A DNA stretch of 64,000 nt from Acidovorax sp. sif1233 (GTDB lineage Bacteria; Pseudomonadota; Gammaproteobacteria; Burkholderiales; Burkholderiaceae_C), in the NCBI RefSeq assembly GCF_019218755.1, contig NZ_JAHUWZ010000005.1:310001-374000 (forward strand). The letters run 5' to 3'. The notes beneath the pieces are model-generated. The model made no database searches, was not told where the DNA came from, and saw nothing but the letters and a program-made list of their open reading frames with translations. Below are positions 1 to 8,348 of the stretch, piece by piece; the first letter of the stretch is position 1; each line of letters begins with the position of its first letter. The position numbers and the translations under genes were made by a program.

Positions 1-534
1 GTAGTACTTGAGCTGCTTGCTCACGATCTCGCCCAGGAACTCGTGCTGCGGCAGTTCCTGCGTGATGTAGTCGTGATAGGCCAGCTCCTTCACCTCGCGC
101 ACGCCGTGCACCAGGATGACTTCCTCGAACTTCTCGTACGTTTCGGGGTCCCGGATCAGGCTCAGGAATGGCGCCACGCCCGTGCCCGTGGAGAACATGT
201 ACAGCCGCTTGGCGGGCAGCAGGTAGTCGATCAGCAGGGTGCCGGTGGGCTTCTTGCCCACCACGATGTGGTCGCCCACCTTGATGTGCTGCAGGCGCGA
301 GGTCAGCGGGCCGTCGGGCACCTTGATGGACAGGAACTCCAGGTGTTCCTCGTAGTTGGGGCTCACGATGCTGTAGGCGCGCAGCAGGGGTTTGCCGTTT
401 TCCCCGCGCAGGCCGATCATCGTGAAATGGCCGTTGGAAAAGCGCAGGGCGGTGTCGCGCGTGGTGGTGAAGGAGAAAAGTCGGTCTGTCCAGTGGTGGA
501 CCGTCAGGACGCGTTCTTCGAGAAAGGCGCTCAT
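1..534 (-). CDS. fpr: Ferredoxin--NADP reductase, 3' end beyond window
   Basis: Flavoprotein that moves electrons between NADPH and ferredoxin or flavodoxin in the cytoplasm. The 178 visible residues begin MSAFLEERVLTVHHWTD and contain the FAD-binding RAYSIVSPNY block (about residues 52-61) and the NADP-binding start FSTGTGVAPFLSL (about 114-126), both typical of bacterial Fpr of about 257 residues. The C-terminal third is cut off by the window edge. The ATG at 534 gives the usual N-terminus. It follows fdxA on the same strand with a 66-bp gap, so the two probably form a reductase-ferredoxin pair. Family assignment is firm; its partner role with the divergent reductase operon is inferred. Confidence 0.93.
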   Translation of the reverse strand, partial: MSAFLEERVLTVHHWTDRLFSFTTTRDTALRFSNGHFTMIGLRGENGKPLLRAYSIVSPNYEEHLEFLSIKVPDGPLTSRLQHIKVGDHIVVGKKPTGTLLIDYLLPAKRLYMFSTGTGVAPFLSLIRDPETYEKFEEVILVHGVREVKELAYHDYITQELPQHEFLGEIVSKQLKYY

Positions 535-600
535 GGTGCTTGGGTCGGGAAAGTTGAAAAAAACAGGGGAAAACTGGCTGAAGTCCGCTCCCGGAGCGCG

Positions 601-930
601 TCAGAACGCGATATCCAGGCCGGAAAGCTTGTGGCTCACAACCCTCCATTGTTCCGCATCTGGAAGTGGAGGCTTTCTTTTGGTGATTGTGGGCAGGCCC
701 GGGGCCAGGTTTTTGTTGAATTCCAGGAAGGCAGCGAACTCCGCCGGCAGGTCCGTGTCCGCGTAGATGGCATTGGCCGGGCATTCGGGAATGCACACCG
801 CGCAATCGATGCACTCGTCGGGATCGATCACCAGGAATTGCGGCCCTTCCTTGAAGCAGTCGACCGGGCATACGTCGACGCAATCGGTGTACTTGCACCG
901 AATGCATGCGTCAGTGACAACGTGCGTCAT
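601..930 (-). CDS. fdxA: 7Fe ferredoxin FdxA
   Basis: Small electron carrier of 109 residues. The N-terminus [20 protein letters not shown] holds the 3Fe-4S/4Fe-4S cysteine pattern, followed by [16 protein letters not shown] (about residues 39-54) for the second cluster. The C-terminal tail after residue 60 is the usual FdxA extension. An in-frame ATG lies 15 codons upstream, but family members begin at MTHVV, so 930 is preferred. It is divergent from the 6-hydroxynicotinate reductase-like gene across 162 bp and sits upstream of fpr. That placement would suit supply of low-potential electrons to the reductase, though FdxA also has general housekeeping roles. Confidence 0.93.
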   Translation of the reverse strand: MTHVVTDACIRCKYTDCVDVCPVDCFKEGPQFLVIDPDECIDCAVCIPECPANAIYADTDLPAEFAAFLEFNKNLAPGLPTITKRKPPLPDAEQWRVVSHKLSGLDIAF

Positions 931-996
931 ATTGGGGCTCCTCATGCACCTTTTCGGGGGGTGCGAAAACACCATTGCGGACCATGGATGATTACG

Positions 997-1017
997 CTAC
1001 ATTCGCGATAAATGTAG
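997..1017. promoter_or_regulatory. Candidate operator in the fdxA / reductase divergent promoter
   Basis: Perfect inverted repeat CTACATT-N7-AATGTAG. It lies in the AT-richer gap between the divergent fdxA and 6-hydroxynicotinate reductase-like genes, 66 bp from the fdxA start and 75 bp from the reductase start. The arm length and spacing suit a dimeric helix-turn-helix repressor. No regulator gene lies next to it in the window, so the binding protein is unknown. Confidence 0.4.
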
Positions 1018-1092
1018 TGATCACAACATTTAAGTTAAGTGAATGCTACACAAAATGCACTGAGCGTACAAGCATTTGAAAAGATGCAATGA

Positions 1093-2754
1093 ATGGGCCG
1101 CACGATGACTGAACACACCAAGACCGATGGGCTTCCGGGCATGGATGCGCCGGATCTGCCGCAAGTGCTCGAGCGCGCCCGGCCCCGCAATGAGCGCATG
1201 AACGCGGCCAAGGTCGAGTGCAATGCGTGCCCGGTGCTGTGCCAGATTTCCGAGGGCCGCGCGGGGGCGTGCGACCGCTACGCCAACCACGCCGGGGTGC
1301 TGGTGCGGCTGGACCCGGTGGTGGTGCTGCGCAAGACCCTGGAGGCCGGCGAGGCCACGCTGGTGCCGTTCGCGGCGCGGGCCCAGGCCGCGCAGCAGAG
1401 CGGTGCGGATGCCGCCGCAAGCGATGCGGGGAGCGGGCCTTCCACACCGCCCGCGCCCTGGTCGGGCGACCTGCTGCTGAGCGAAGAGGTCTTCGTGACG
1501 GGCGTGGGTTCGTCCACCACCTATCCTGACTACAAGCCCGCGCCGTTCATCGTGGGCTCCCAGGTGCAGGGTGTAGACATGGTGACAGTGGTCACCGAAG
1601 GCATCTTCAGCTACTGCAGCTTCAAGGTGAAGATCGACACCGACCGCTTCCTCGGCTCCGAGCAGGCCAATGTGCGCTGCAAGGGCGAGGTGGTGGGCCA
1701 CGTGACCACGGCGGAATACGGCTCGCAGATGCTGTCGCTCGGCGGCGTGCACCACCTGACCGGCGGCACCAAGAAGGAAGGCCGCGTCACCGCCGAGATG
1801 ATGCAGCTGCTGGGCAACAAGCAGGCCGTGGAGTTCACCATCGACGGCGGCTCGCAGCTCGTGATCCAGGCCGGGCGCGCGCCCATCGTCAACGGCGTGG
1901 CCGAGCAGCGCATGCGCGTGGGCTGCGGCTCGGCCGCCATCGGCATCTTCGCGCGCCAGTTTTTCGGCCATGCGGATGAGGTGGTGGTGGTGGACGACCA
2001 CATCACCGGCGTGTTGACCGAGCACCAGGCTGGGCGCTGCCTGGACATGAAGTCCTCTGGCATCCAGATGCGCGGGCGAAAGTCCACGCCGGGGCGCTAT
2101 TTCCAGGTGGCGAATCCGGGAACGGGCTGGGGCGGCACCGACATCGCCGACCCGCTGGCCATCATCGAAGGCTGGGACCCCGAGGTGGCATGGCCCGGCC
2201 TGCGCCTGCTCATGACATCCACCACGGGCGAGCATGCCTGCTGGTATGTGCTGGACGGGCAGCTGAACCCGGTGGAGGCGCAGATGCCTTCCGAAGTGCG
2301 CCGCATCGTGGACCGCATCGGCGAGAACTGCGAGCCCTCGCTGGCTTCGGTGCTTTTCCTCGGCGGCGCGGGCGGCAGCCTGCGTGCCGGCGTCACCGAG
2401 AACCCCGTGCTGCTCACCCGCTCCATCAAGAATGCGCTGGTCAATGTGACCTGCGGCGGCGCGCCGGCCTATGTGTGGCCCGGTGGCGGCATCACGGTGA
2501 TGGCCGACGTGCTGCGCATGCCCGACAACAGCTTTGGCACCGTGCCCACGCCCGCCATCGTGGCGCCCATCGAATTCAGCATGCGCCGCACCGACTACGA
2601 AGCACTGGGCGGCCATGCGGGGCAGATCCGCAGCCTGCGCGAGGTGCTGGAGCACGGCGCGTGGCACAACGACGGCGCGCCCCAGGCGCTGGCATGGCAG
2701 ACGCTGCCGTCCGCCAACCCCTGGCCGCTGGGGCGCCCGCCCCTGCTGGGCTGA
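1093..2754 (+). CDS. hnr: 6-hydroxynicotinate reductase-like Fe-S protein
   Basis: Predicted 553-residue iron-sulfur protein resembling 6-hydroxynicotinate reductase, which reduces the hydroxypyridine ring to 1,4,5,6-tetrahydro-6-oxonicotinate. An N-terminal cysteine set C43-x2-C46-x3-C50-x9-C60 is visible. The Eubacterium barkeri enzyme is known to be ferredoxin-dependent and to carry covalent flavin and Fe-S clusters. A TGGT stretch at residues 223-226 loosely recalls flavin-attachment Thr motifs (speculative). It is the first gene of a rightward operon, with 11 bp to the UPF0280 gene, and the operon ends in a nicotinate dehydrogenase-like pair. Neither possible start (1093 or 1105) has a strong ribosome site. 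The family call is good; the substrate here is inferred from context. Confidence 0.75.
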   Translation: MGRTMTEHTKTDGLPGMDAPDLPQVLERARPRNERMNAAKVECNACPVLCQISEGRAGACDRYANHAGVLVRLDPVVVLRKTLEAGEATLVPFAARAQAAQQSGADAAASDAGSGPSTPPAPWSGDLLLSEEVFVTGVGSSTTYPDYKPAPFIVGSQVQGVDMVTVVTEGIFSYCSFKVKIDTDRFLGSEQANVRCKGEVVGHVTTAEYGSQMLSLGGVHHLTGGTKKEGRVTAEMMQLLGNKQAVEFTIDGGSQLVIQAGRAPIVNGVAEQRMRVGCGSAAIGIFARQFFGHADEVVVVDDHITGVLTEHQAGRCLDMKSSGIQMRGRKSTPGRYFQVANPGTGWGGTDIADPLAIIEGWDPEVAWPGLRLLMTSTTGEHACWYVLDGQLNPVEAQMPSEVRRIVDRIGENCEPSLASVLFLGGAGGSLRAGVTENPVLLTRSIKNALVNVTCGGAPAYVWPGGGITVMADVLRMPDNSFGTVPTPAIVAPIEFSMRRTDYEALGGHAGQIRSLREVLEHGAWHNDGAPQALAWQTLPSANPWPLGRPPLLG

Positions 2755-2765
2755 GCGGCACCGCC

Positions 2766-3692
2766 ATGCAAGCCTGCCGCAATCCCCTGTCCGACGGCCG
2801 CTGGCATTTCCAGCACGGGCCCATGGATCTCGTCATCCAGGCGGAGGGCGCAGCCGATGCCGTGGCCCGGGCCCATGAGCGTGCCTGGGCGCGTTTCGAG
2901 GGTCTGCTGCAGGAACTGGTGGACGAGCTGCCAGCCCTGCGCGCGCCGGTGGAGGGGGGCGCCTGTCCTCTGCGCGGCGTGGTCGCGCGCCGCATGTGGA
3001 CGGCCTGCAGGCCGTACCGCGCAGGCTTCATCACCGCGATGGCTGCGGTCGCGGGGTCGGTGGCGCAGGAGATCCTCGGGTGCTATGCCCAGGACGGCAT
3101 TGGGCGGGCCTGGGTCAACAATGGCGGAGACATCGCGCTGCACCTGGCCCCCGGGCAGTCGGCCACCGTGGGGGTGTATTCCGACATCGCCGCGCTGGAC
3201 GCCGCGCAATGGCGCCACGGGCTGGTCCTGGACGGAAAGATTCGCATCGACAGCGCCATGCCCGTGCGCGGTGTGGCCACCAGCGGCTGGCGCGGGCGCA
3301 GCCACTCGCTGGGCATTGCCGACAGCGTCACGGTGCTGGCCCGCACCGCGGCCGAGGCCGACGCCGCGGCCACGATCGTGGCCAATGCCGTCAATGTGGA
3401 TGACGAACGCATCCTGCGCATGCCGGCATGGCGGGTCCGCGATGACAGCGATCTGGGTGCCATTCCTGTCACAGTGGATGTTCCGCCATTGCCTGCCGGG
3501 CTCGTGCATCGCGCGCTGGGGCAGGGGCTGCAAAAGGCGCAAGAATTGCAGGCACAGGGCCTGCTGTGGTTCGCCCTGCTCGCCTGCCAGGGCCAGTTCG
3601 TGGCCACCGCGGCGGCGCAGCCAGCGGCGGATGGCATGGCGCTGCCGGTGGAAATGGCGCCGCAGGCAGAAGTTGGTTCGGTATTTGCTTAA
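2766..3692 (+). CDS. UPF0280 (ApbE-like) family protein
   Basis: Predicted 308-residue cytoplasmic protein of the UPF0280 family, distantly related in fold to ApbE flavin transferases. Visible landmarks are an Ala/Gly-rich helix around residues 95-110, the VNNGGDIALHL block (about 117-127) and RGVATSGWRGRSHSLGIADS (about 173-192), which carries the family's GVATS-like signature. The start at 2766 is chosen because upstream sequence in this frame lies inside the preceding gene. It is tightly coupled behind the reductase gene. The characterised relative of that reductase has covalently bound flavin, so this protein is a plausible flavinylating enzyme for it; that is inference, not established for UPF0280. 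Confidence 0.75.
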   Translation: MQACRNPLSDGRWHFQHGPMDLVIQAEGAADAVARAHERAWARFEGLLQELVDELPALRAPVEGGACPLRGVVARRMWTACRPYRAGFITAMAAVAGSVAQEILGCYAQDGIGRAWVNNGGDIALHLAPGQSATVGVYSDIAALDAAQWRHGLVLDGKIRIDSAMPVRGVATSGWRGRSHSLGIADSVTVLARTAAEADAAATIVANAVNVDDERILRMPAWRVRDDSDLGAIPVTVDVPPLPAGLVHRALGQGLQKAQELQAQGLLWFALLACQGQFVATAAAQPAADGMALPVEMAPQAEVGSVFA

Positions 3693-3713
3693 CGAATTGC
3701 ACAGGTTTCCAAA

Positions 3714-4355
3714 ATGATCCAGATACGACGTGTTTTCACCCATCTCGAGGAAGTCCGGCATGAATTCGGGCCCGTGGCCGATGTGCCGCTGCTGCGCGGC
3801 GCCATCGGCGCGGTGCTGACAAACCCCTATTCCGGCCGGTATGAGCCGGACATCCTCCCGATGATGGACGCCCTGCAGGATGTGGGGCTGGACATGGCCC
3901 AGCGGCTGCTCAAGGCCATGGCCGTGCCCGCCGAGCGCATCGCGACCTACGGCAAGGGCGCCATCGTCGGGGCCGCCGGCGAGCTGGAGCATGGCGCGCT
4001 GTGGCACGTGCCCGGCGGCTATGCCATGCGCGAGCTGCTGGGCTGGAAGGGCGACCGCAACGCCTATGCCAAGGGCCAGGCGGAAAAGAAGACCGGGCAG
4101 CCCGCCAATGCCCTGTCCATCGTGCCTTCCACCAAGAAGGTCGGCGGCCCCGGCGCGGCGCTGGATGTTCCGCTCACCCACATCAACGCCAGCTACGTGC
4201 GCAGCCACTTCGATGCCATCGAGGTGCGCGTTCCCGGAGCGCCCGCGTCCGATGAAATCGTCTTCATCCTCGCCATGACCACGGGCGCGCGCATCCATGC
4301 CCGCGTCGGCGGGCTCAAGGCCGCCGACATCAGCCAATGGGACGGCCTGCGCTGA
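3714..4355 (+). CDS. Amino acid synthesis family protein (DUF1185), copy 1
   Basis: 213-residue member of the DUF1185/AA_synth family, which has solved structures but no agreed function. It shares with the next gene the blocks TNPYSGRYEPDI, YGKGAIVGAAGELEHGA, VPSTKKVGG and YVRSHFDAIEVRV in the same order. The conserved P-S-T-K-K and R-S-H-F-D residues are candidate catalytic or metal-binding positions. It differs from copy 2 by a longer middle segment (about residues 105-130) with a hydrophilic LLGWKGDRNAYAKGQ insert. The paired, divergent copies suggest a heteromeric enzyme. In a nicotinate-type operon lacking an enamidase it could act on the reduced lactam ring; that is speculation. Confidence 0.8.
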   Translation: MIQIRRVFTHLEEVRHEFGPVADVPLLRGAIGAVLTNPYSGRYEPDILPMMDALQDVGLDMAQRLLKAMAVPAERIATYGKGAIVGAAGELEHGALWHVPGGYAMRELLGWKGDRNAYAKGQAEKKTGQPANALSIVPSTKKVGGPGAALDVPLTHINASYVRSHFDAIEVRVPGAPASDEIVFILAMTTGARIHARVGGLKAADISQWDGLR

Positions 4356-4403
4356 AGGCGTCAGGCCCGCTGCCGCGCCCACAAGAAAACCAAGGAGCAA
4401 CAC

Positions 4404-4988
4404 ATGCCAGCCAAGATCCGGAAAATCATTGTCCAGACGGATGAAGTCCGCGTGGAGATGGGGCGCGACGTGCAGCCCCCCGTGCGCAAGGCCCTCGCCA
4501 TGGCCGTGATCGACAACCCCTTTGCGGGCCGCTATGTCGAGAACCTCGACGAGCTGGTGGCCATCGGCGAGGAGCTGGGGGCCCTGCTGGGCGCCCGCTG
4601 CGTCGCCGCGCTGGGCATCGAGCCGGGCCAGGCGCAGAGCTATGGCAAGGCCGCCATCGTGGGCGAGGCGGGAGAACTGGAGCATGCCGCCGCCATCCTG
4701 CACCCCAAGCTGGGCGCCCCGCTGCGCGTGGCGGTGGAAAAAGGCGCCGCGCTGGTGCCGTCGAGCAAGAAGATCGGTGGCCTGGGCACGGCCATCGACG
4801 TGCCCCTGGGCCACAAGGACGCGGCCTACGTGCGCAGCCATTTCGACGCCATGGAGGCCCGCGTGGCCGACGCGCCGCGGGCCAACGAAATCGTCGTCGC
4901 CGTCGTCGTGACGGACGGCGGCCGGCCGCTGCCCCGCGTGGGCGGCCTCAAGGCGTCCGAAATCCAGGGTACGGACGGGCTGCGCTGA
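4404..4988 (+). CDS. Amino acid synthesis family protein (DUF1185), copy 2
   Basis: 194-residue paralogue of the preceding gene. A clear ribosome site (aaggagcaacac) precedes the ATG at 4404. Family blocks are DNPFAGRYVENLDELV, YGKAAIVGEAGELEHAA, VPSSKKIGGLGTAIDVPLGH and YVRSHFDAMEARV. It is shorter than copy 1 because it lacks the central insert. Both copies end in the same way, with a VGGLKA motif and a C-terminal DGLR. No signal peptide or membrane segment is present, so it is probably cytoplasmic. Position between the UPF0280 gene and the transporter implies a part in the same catabolic route. Confidence 0.8.
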   Translation: MPAKIRKIIVQTDEVRVEMGRDVQPPVRKALAMAVIDNPFAGRYVENLDELVAIGEELGALLGARCVAALGIEPGQAQSYGKAAIVGEAGELEHAAAILHPKLGAPLRVAVEKGAALVPSSKKIGGLGTAIDVPLGHKDAAYVRSHFDAMEARVADAPRANEIVVAVVVTDGGRPLPRVGGLKASEIQGTDGLR

Positions 4989-5062
4989 GCGCGGTCCCCG
5001 GCACTACCATCACCCACCACCATCCCCCCTGTCTCCCCAACCCACCTTTCAGGAGTTTCCCC

Positions 5063-6268
5063 ATGACGATGCGACGAAACCTCATGCGTGCCACGGCTGC
5101 GGCCGCGCTGGCCATCACGCTGGCCCCTGTGCACGCCCAGGATGTCATCAAGATTGGCGAGATCAACAGCTACAAGGCGCAGCCCGCCTTCCTGGAGCCC
5201 TACAAGAAAGGCATGGAGCTGGCCGTTGACGAGATCAATGCCGCGGGCGGCGTGCTGGGCAAGAAGGTCCAGCTGGTCATCCGCGATGACAACGGCAACC
5301 CCGGCGACGCGGTCCGGGCCGCCGAGGAGCTGGTGTCCCGCGAGAAGGTCGATGTGCTCACGGGGTCCTTCCTGTCGCACGTGGGGCTGGCGCTGACGGA
5401 CTTCGCCAAGCAAAAGAAATTCTTCTTTCTGGCCGGCGAGCCGCTGACCGACAAGATCGTGTGGCAGAACGGCAACCGCTACACCTACCGCCTGCGCCCC
5501 TCCACGTACATGCAGGTGTCGATGATGGTGCCCGAGGCCGTCGCCCTGAAGAAGAAGCGCTGGGCGCTGGTCTACCCCAACTATGAATACGGCCAGTCGG
5601 CCGTGGCCACCTTCAAGCAGCTGCTCAAGGCGGCCCAGCCGGACGTGGAATTCGTCGTCGAGCAGGCGCCGCCGCTGGGCAAGGTCGACTCGGGCAGCGT
5701 GGTGCAGGCCCTGGCCGATGCCAAGCCCGATGCGATCTTCAACGTGCTTTTCGGTGCCGACCTCTCCAAGTTCGTGCGCGAAGGCAACACGCGGGGCCTG
5801 TTCAAGGACCGTGAGGTGGTCAGCCTGCTGACGGGCGAACCGGAGTACATGGACCCGCTCAAGGACGAGGCGCCCAACGGCTGGATCGTCACGGGATATC
5901 CCTGGTACGGCATCCAGACGCCCGAGCACAAGGCCTTCCAGACGGCCTACCAGGGCAAGTTCAACGACTACCCGCGCCTGGGCTCCATCGTGGGCTACAG
6001 CGCCATCAAGTCGCTGGCCGAGGGCATGAAGAAAGCCGGCTCCACCGACACCGAAAAGCTCGTGGTCGCGTTCAAGGGCCTGCAGGTGCCCACACCCTTC
6101 GGCCCCATCGTCTACCGGGCCGAAGACAACCAGTCCACCATGGGCGGCTACGTGGGCCGCACCAAGAACGAGGGCGGCAAGGGCGTGATGGTGAACTACC
6201 GCTACGTGGACGGCAGCAAGGTGCAGCCCAGCAACGACGAAGTCAAGAAGATGCGCCCCGCGGATTGA
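5063..6268 (+). CDS. Liv-type ABC transporter substrate-binding protein
   Basis: 401-residue periplasmic binding protein of the branched-chain amino acid/amide/aromatic acid class. Residues 1-25 form a Sec signal peptide (MTMRRNLMRATAAAALAITL, cleavage after VHA-Q). The mature start IKIGEINSYKAQPAF and the DDNGNPGDAVRAAEELV segment are typical of Peripla_BP_6. A strong ribosome site (caggag) stands 7 bp before the ATG. It precedes the fused permease and the two ATPase genes, so it probably delivers ligand to that transporter. The ligand is unknown; operon context favours nicotinate or a related carboxylated heterocycle over leucine. Confidence 0.88.
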   Translation: MTMRRNLMRATAAAALAITLAPVHAQDVIKIGEINSYKAQPAFLEPYKKGMELAVDEINAAGGVLGKKVQLVIRDDNGNPGDAVRAAEELVSREKVDVLTGSFLSHVGLALTDFAKQKKFFFLAGEPLTDKIVWQNGNRYTYRLRPSTYMQVSMMVPEAVALKKKRWALVYPNYEYGQSAVATFKQLLKAAQPDVEFVVEQAPPLGKVDSGSVVQALADAKPDAIFNVLFGADLSKFVREGNTRGLFKDREVVSLLTGEPEYMDPLKDEAPNGWIVTGYPWYGIQTPEHKAFQTAYQGKFNDYPRLGSIVGYSAIKSLAEGMKKAGSTDTEKLVVAFKGLQVPTPFGPIVYRAEDNQSTMGGYVGRTKNEGGKGVMVNYRYVDGSKVQPSNDEVKKMRPAD

Positions 6269-6273
6269 GTCGC

Positions 6274-6405
6274 AACCCTCCCTGAGACGCTTCGCGTCTT
6301 CCCCCTTCTGCCGTGCTGTGCGCGGGAAGGGGGCGCCGTCCCCGCTGCGGGGCGGCCCTTGCTCGGCTGCCCTGGCCTGGGGTGCGCCAGTTTCATAGGC
6401 TGTGG
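6274..6405 (+). repeat. Family B 3'-end hairpin repeat, copy B1
   Basis: GC-rich element beginning a few bases after the stop codon of the binding-protein gene: CCTGAGACGCTTCGCGTCTTCCCCC, a G-rich return arm, and GCGCCAGTTTCAT at the far end. The order of blocks matches copies at 27700-27793, 28880-28993 and 52318-52426 once those are reverse-complemented. All four follow a stop codon and read in the sense of their gene. The hairpin could attenuate or stabilise the transcript between the binding-protein and permease genes. Confidence 0.5.
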
Positions 6406-6437
6406 GCGGCGCGTAGGTAGCGCCGTGGAGACCTGAG

Positions 6438-8348
6438 ATGGGTTTTTCGAGTTTTATCGTTCAACTGCTCAACGGATTGGCGGGGGCTTCCTCGCTGTTC
6501 CTGGTGGGCGCCGGGCTCTCGCTGATCTTCGGCGTCACGCGCATCGTGAATTTCGCGCATGGCTCGTTCTTCATGGTGGGCATCTACGTCGCCTACTCGC
6601 TGGTGGCCAAGCTGGGCACGGGCCTGGGTTTCTGGCCCGCGCTGCTGCTGTCGGCCGTGGTGGTCGGCGCGCTCGGCGCACTGGTCGAGGTGGTGCTGCT
6701 GCGCCGCATCTACAAGGCGCCCGAACTGTTCCAGCTGCTGGCCACCTTCGCGCTCGTGCTGGTGATCAAGGATGCCGCGCTCTGGATCTGGGGCCCCGAG
6801 GAGCTGCTCGGCCCGCGCGCGCCGGGCCTGTCGGGCTCGGTGGACATCCTGGGGCGGCAATTCCCCTCGTACGACCTGTTCCTGATCGTGGTGGGGCCGG
6901 TGGTGCTGGGCCTTTTGTGGCTGCTGCTCACCCGCACCCGCTGGGGCACGCTGGTGCGCGCCGCCACGCAGGACCGCGAGATGGTCAGCGCGCTGGGCGT
7001 GAACCAGGCCTGGCTGTTCACGGCGGTGTTCGCGCTCGGCGCCCTGCTGGCGGGCCTGGGTGGCGCGCTGCAGCTGCCGCGCGAACCCGCCACGCTGGAG
7101 ATGGACCTGAACACCATCGGCGCCGCGTTCGTGGTGGTGGTGGTGGGCGGCATGGGGTCCATCCCGGGCGCCTATGTGGCGGCCCTGCTGATCGCGGAGA
7201 TCAAGGCCGTGTGCATCTGGCTGGGCGTGGTGGAGATCCTCGGCTACAGCGTCTCCTTCTCCAAGCTCACCCTGGTGGTGGAGTTCCTCGTGATGGCGGT
7301 GGTGCTGGTGGTGCGCCCCTGGGGACTGATGGGCCGTCCGCAGGGCGTGAGCCGCAACACGGGCCTGCCGGAGACACCGCTGCGCGCGCCCGACCGCTGG
7401 TTCAAGCTCGGCGGCGTGGCCCTGGTGGCCGTGCTGGTGCTGCTGCCGCTGCTCACGGCCGGCTCGCCGTACCTCACCGTGCTGTTCATCGACCTCTTGA
7501 TCGCCGCGCTGTTCGCGGCCAGCCTGCACTTCATCATGGGCCCGGCGGGCATGCACTCGTTCGGCCATGCGGCCTACTTTGGCCTGGGTGCCTACGCGGC
7601 GGCGCTGCTGGTGCGCTCTGCGGGCATTCCCATGGAGCTGGCCCTGGTGCTGGCACCGCTCGCGGCCGCGGCGGGCGCGCTCATCTACGGCTGGTTCTGC
7701 GTGCGGCTGTCGGGTGTGTACCTGGCCATGCTCACGCTGGCCTTCGCGCAGATCACCTGGGCCATCTGCTACCAGTGGGACGGCTTCACCGGCGGCAGCA
7801 ACGGCCTCACCGGCGTGTGGCCGGCGGCCTGGCTGTCGGACAAGCGCAACTACTACTACCTCACACTGGCACTGGTCGTGGGGGGCGTGCTGCTGCTGCG
7901 CCGCATCCTGTTCTCGCCGTTCGGCTATGCGCTGCGCGCAGGCCGTGATTCGGTGCTGCGCGCCGATGCCATCGGCATCGACGTCAAGCGCATGCAGTGG
8001 ACGGCCTTCGTGATCGCCGGGCTGTTCGCGGGCCTGGGCGGCGCGCTGTTCGCGTTTTCCAAGGGCAGCATCTCGCCCGAGACGCTGCACGTGGGCCGGT
8101 CGGTCGATGGCCTGGTGATGGTGCTGCTGGGCGGCATCCAGACACTGGCGGGCCCCGTGGTGGGCGCCGTCACGTTCACCTGGCTGCACGACACTGTGGC
8201 GCGCAACACCGATTACTGGCGCGCCATGCTGGGCGCCATCATCCTGATCCTGGTGCTGCTGTTCCCCCAGGGCATTGCGGGGGCCATCAAGCAGCTCTTC
8301 GACAACCGGCGCGAAGCCGATATCAACAAGCAGGAGGGCAAGGCATGA
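6438..8348 (+). CDS. Fused LivH-LivM ABC transporter permease
   Basis: 636-residue inner-membrane protein joining both permease subunits of a Liv-type importer. The N-terminal half (about residues 1-300) is LivH-like, with IFGVTRIVNFAHGSFFMVG near the start and GGMGSIPGAYVAAL near residue 235. A hydrophilic linker (about 300-320) leads to a LivM-like half with FIMGPAGMHSFGHAAYFGLG and a second EAA-type loop (GGIQTLAGPVVGAV). E. coli uses two proteins; such fusions are common in this bacterial family. A GGAG site precedes the ATG by 8 bp. Its stop overlaps the next start by ATGA, so translation is coupled. Confidence 0.9.
   Translation: MGFSSFIVQLLNGLAGASSLFLVGAGLSLIFGVTRIVNFAHGSFFMVGIYVAYSLVAKLGTGLGFWPALLLSAVVVGALGALVEVVLLRRIYKAPELFQLLATFALVLVIKDAALWIWGPEELLGPRAPGLSGSVDILGRQFPSYDLFLIVVGPVVLGLLWLLLTRTRWGTLVRAATQDREMVSALGVNQAWLFTAVFALGALLAGLGGALQLPREPATLEMDLNTIGAAFVVVVVGGMGSIPGAYVAALLIAEIKAVCIWLGVVEILGYSVSFSKLTLVVEFLVMAVVLVVRPWGLMGRPQGVSRNTGLPETPLRAPDRWFKLGGVALVAVLVLLPLLTAGSPYLTVLFIDLLIAALFAASLHFIMGPAGMHSFGHAAYFGLGAYAAALLVRSAGIPMELALVLAPLAAAAGALIYGWFCVRLSGVYLAMLTLAFAQITWAICYQWDGFTGGSNGLTGVWPAAWLSDKRNYYYLTLALVVGGVLLLRRILFSPFGYALRAGRDSVLRADAIGIDVKRMQWTAFVIAGLFAGLGGALFAFSKGSISPETLHVGRSVDGLVMVLLGGIQTLAGPVVGAVTFTWLHDTVARNTDYWRAMLGAIILILVLLFPQGIAGAIKQLFDNRREADINKQEGKA

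Noticed and set aside
2595-4841. A 748-residue minus-strand frame opposite UPF0280 and DUF1185 genes
   Set aside because: Same signs of a composition artefact; the plus-strand genes have clear family motifs.
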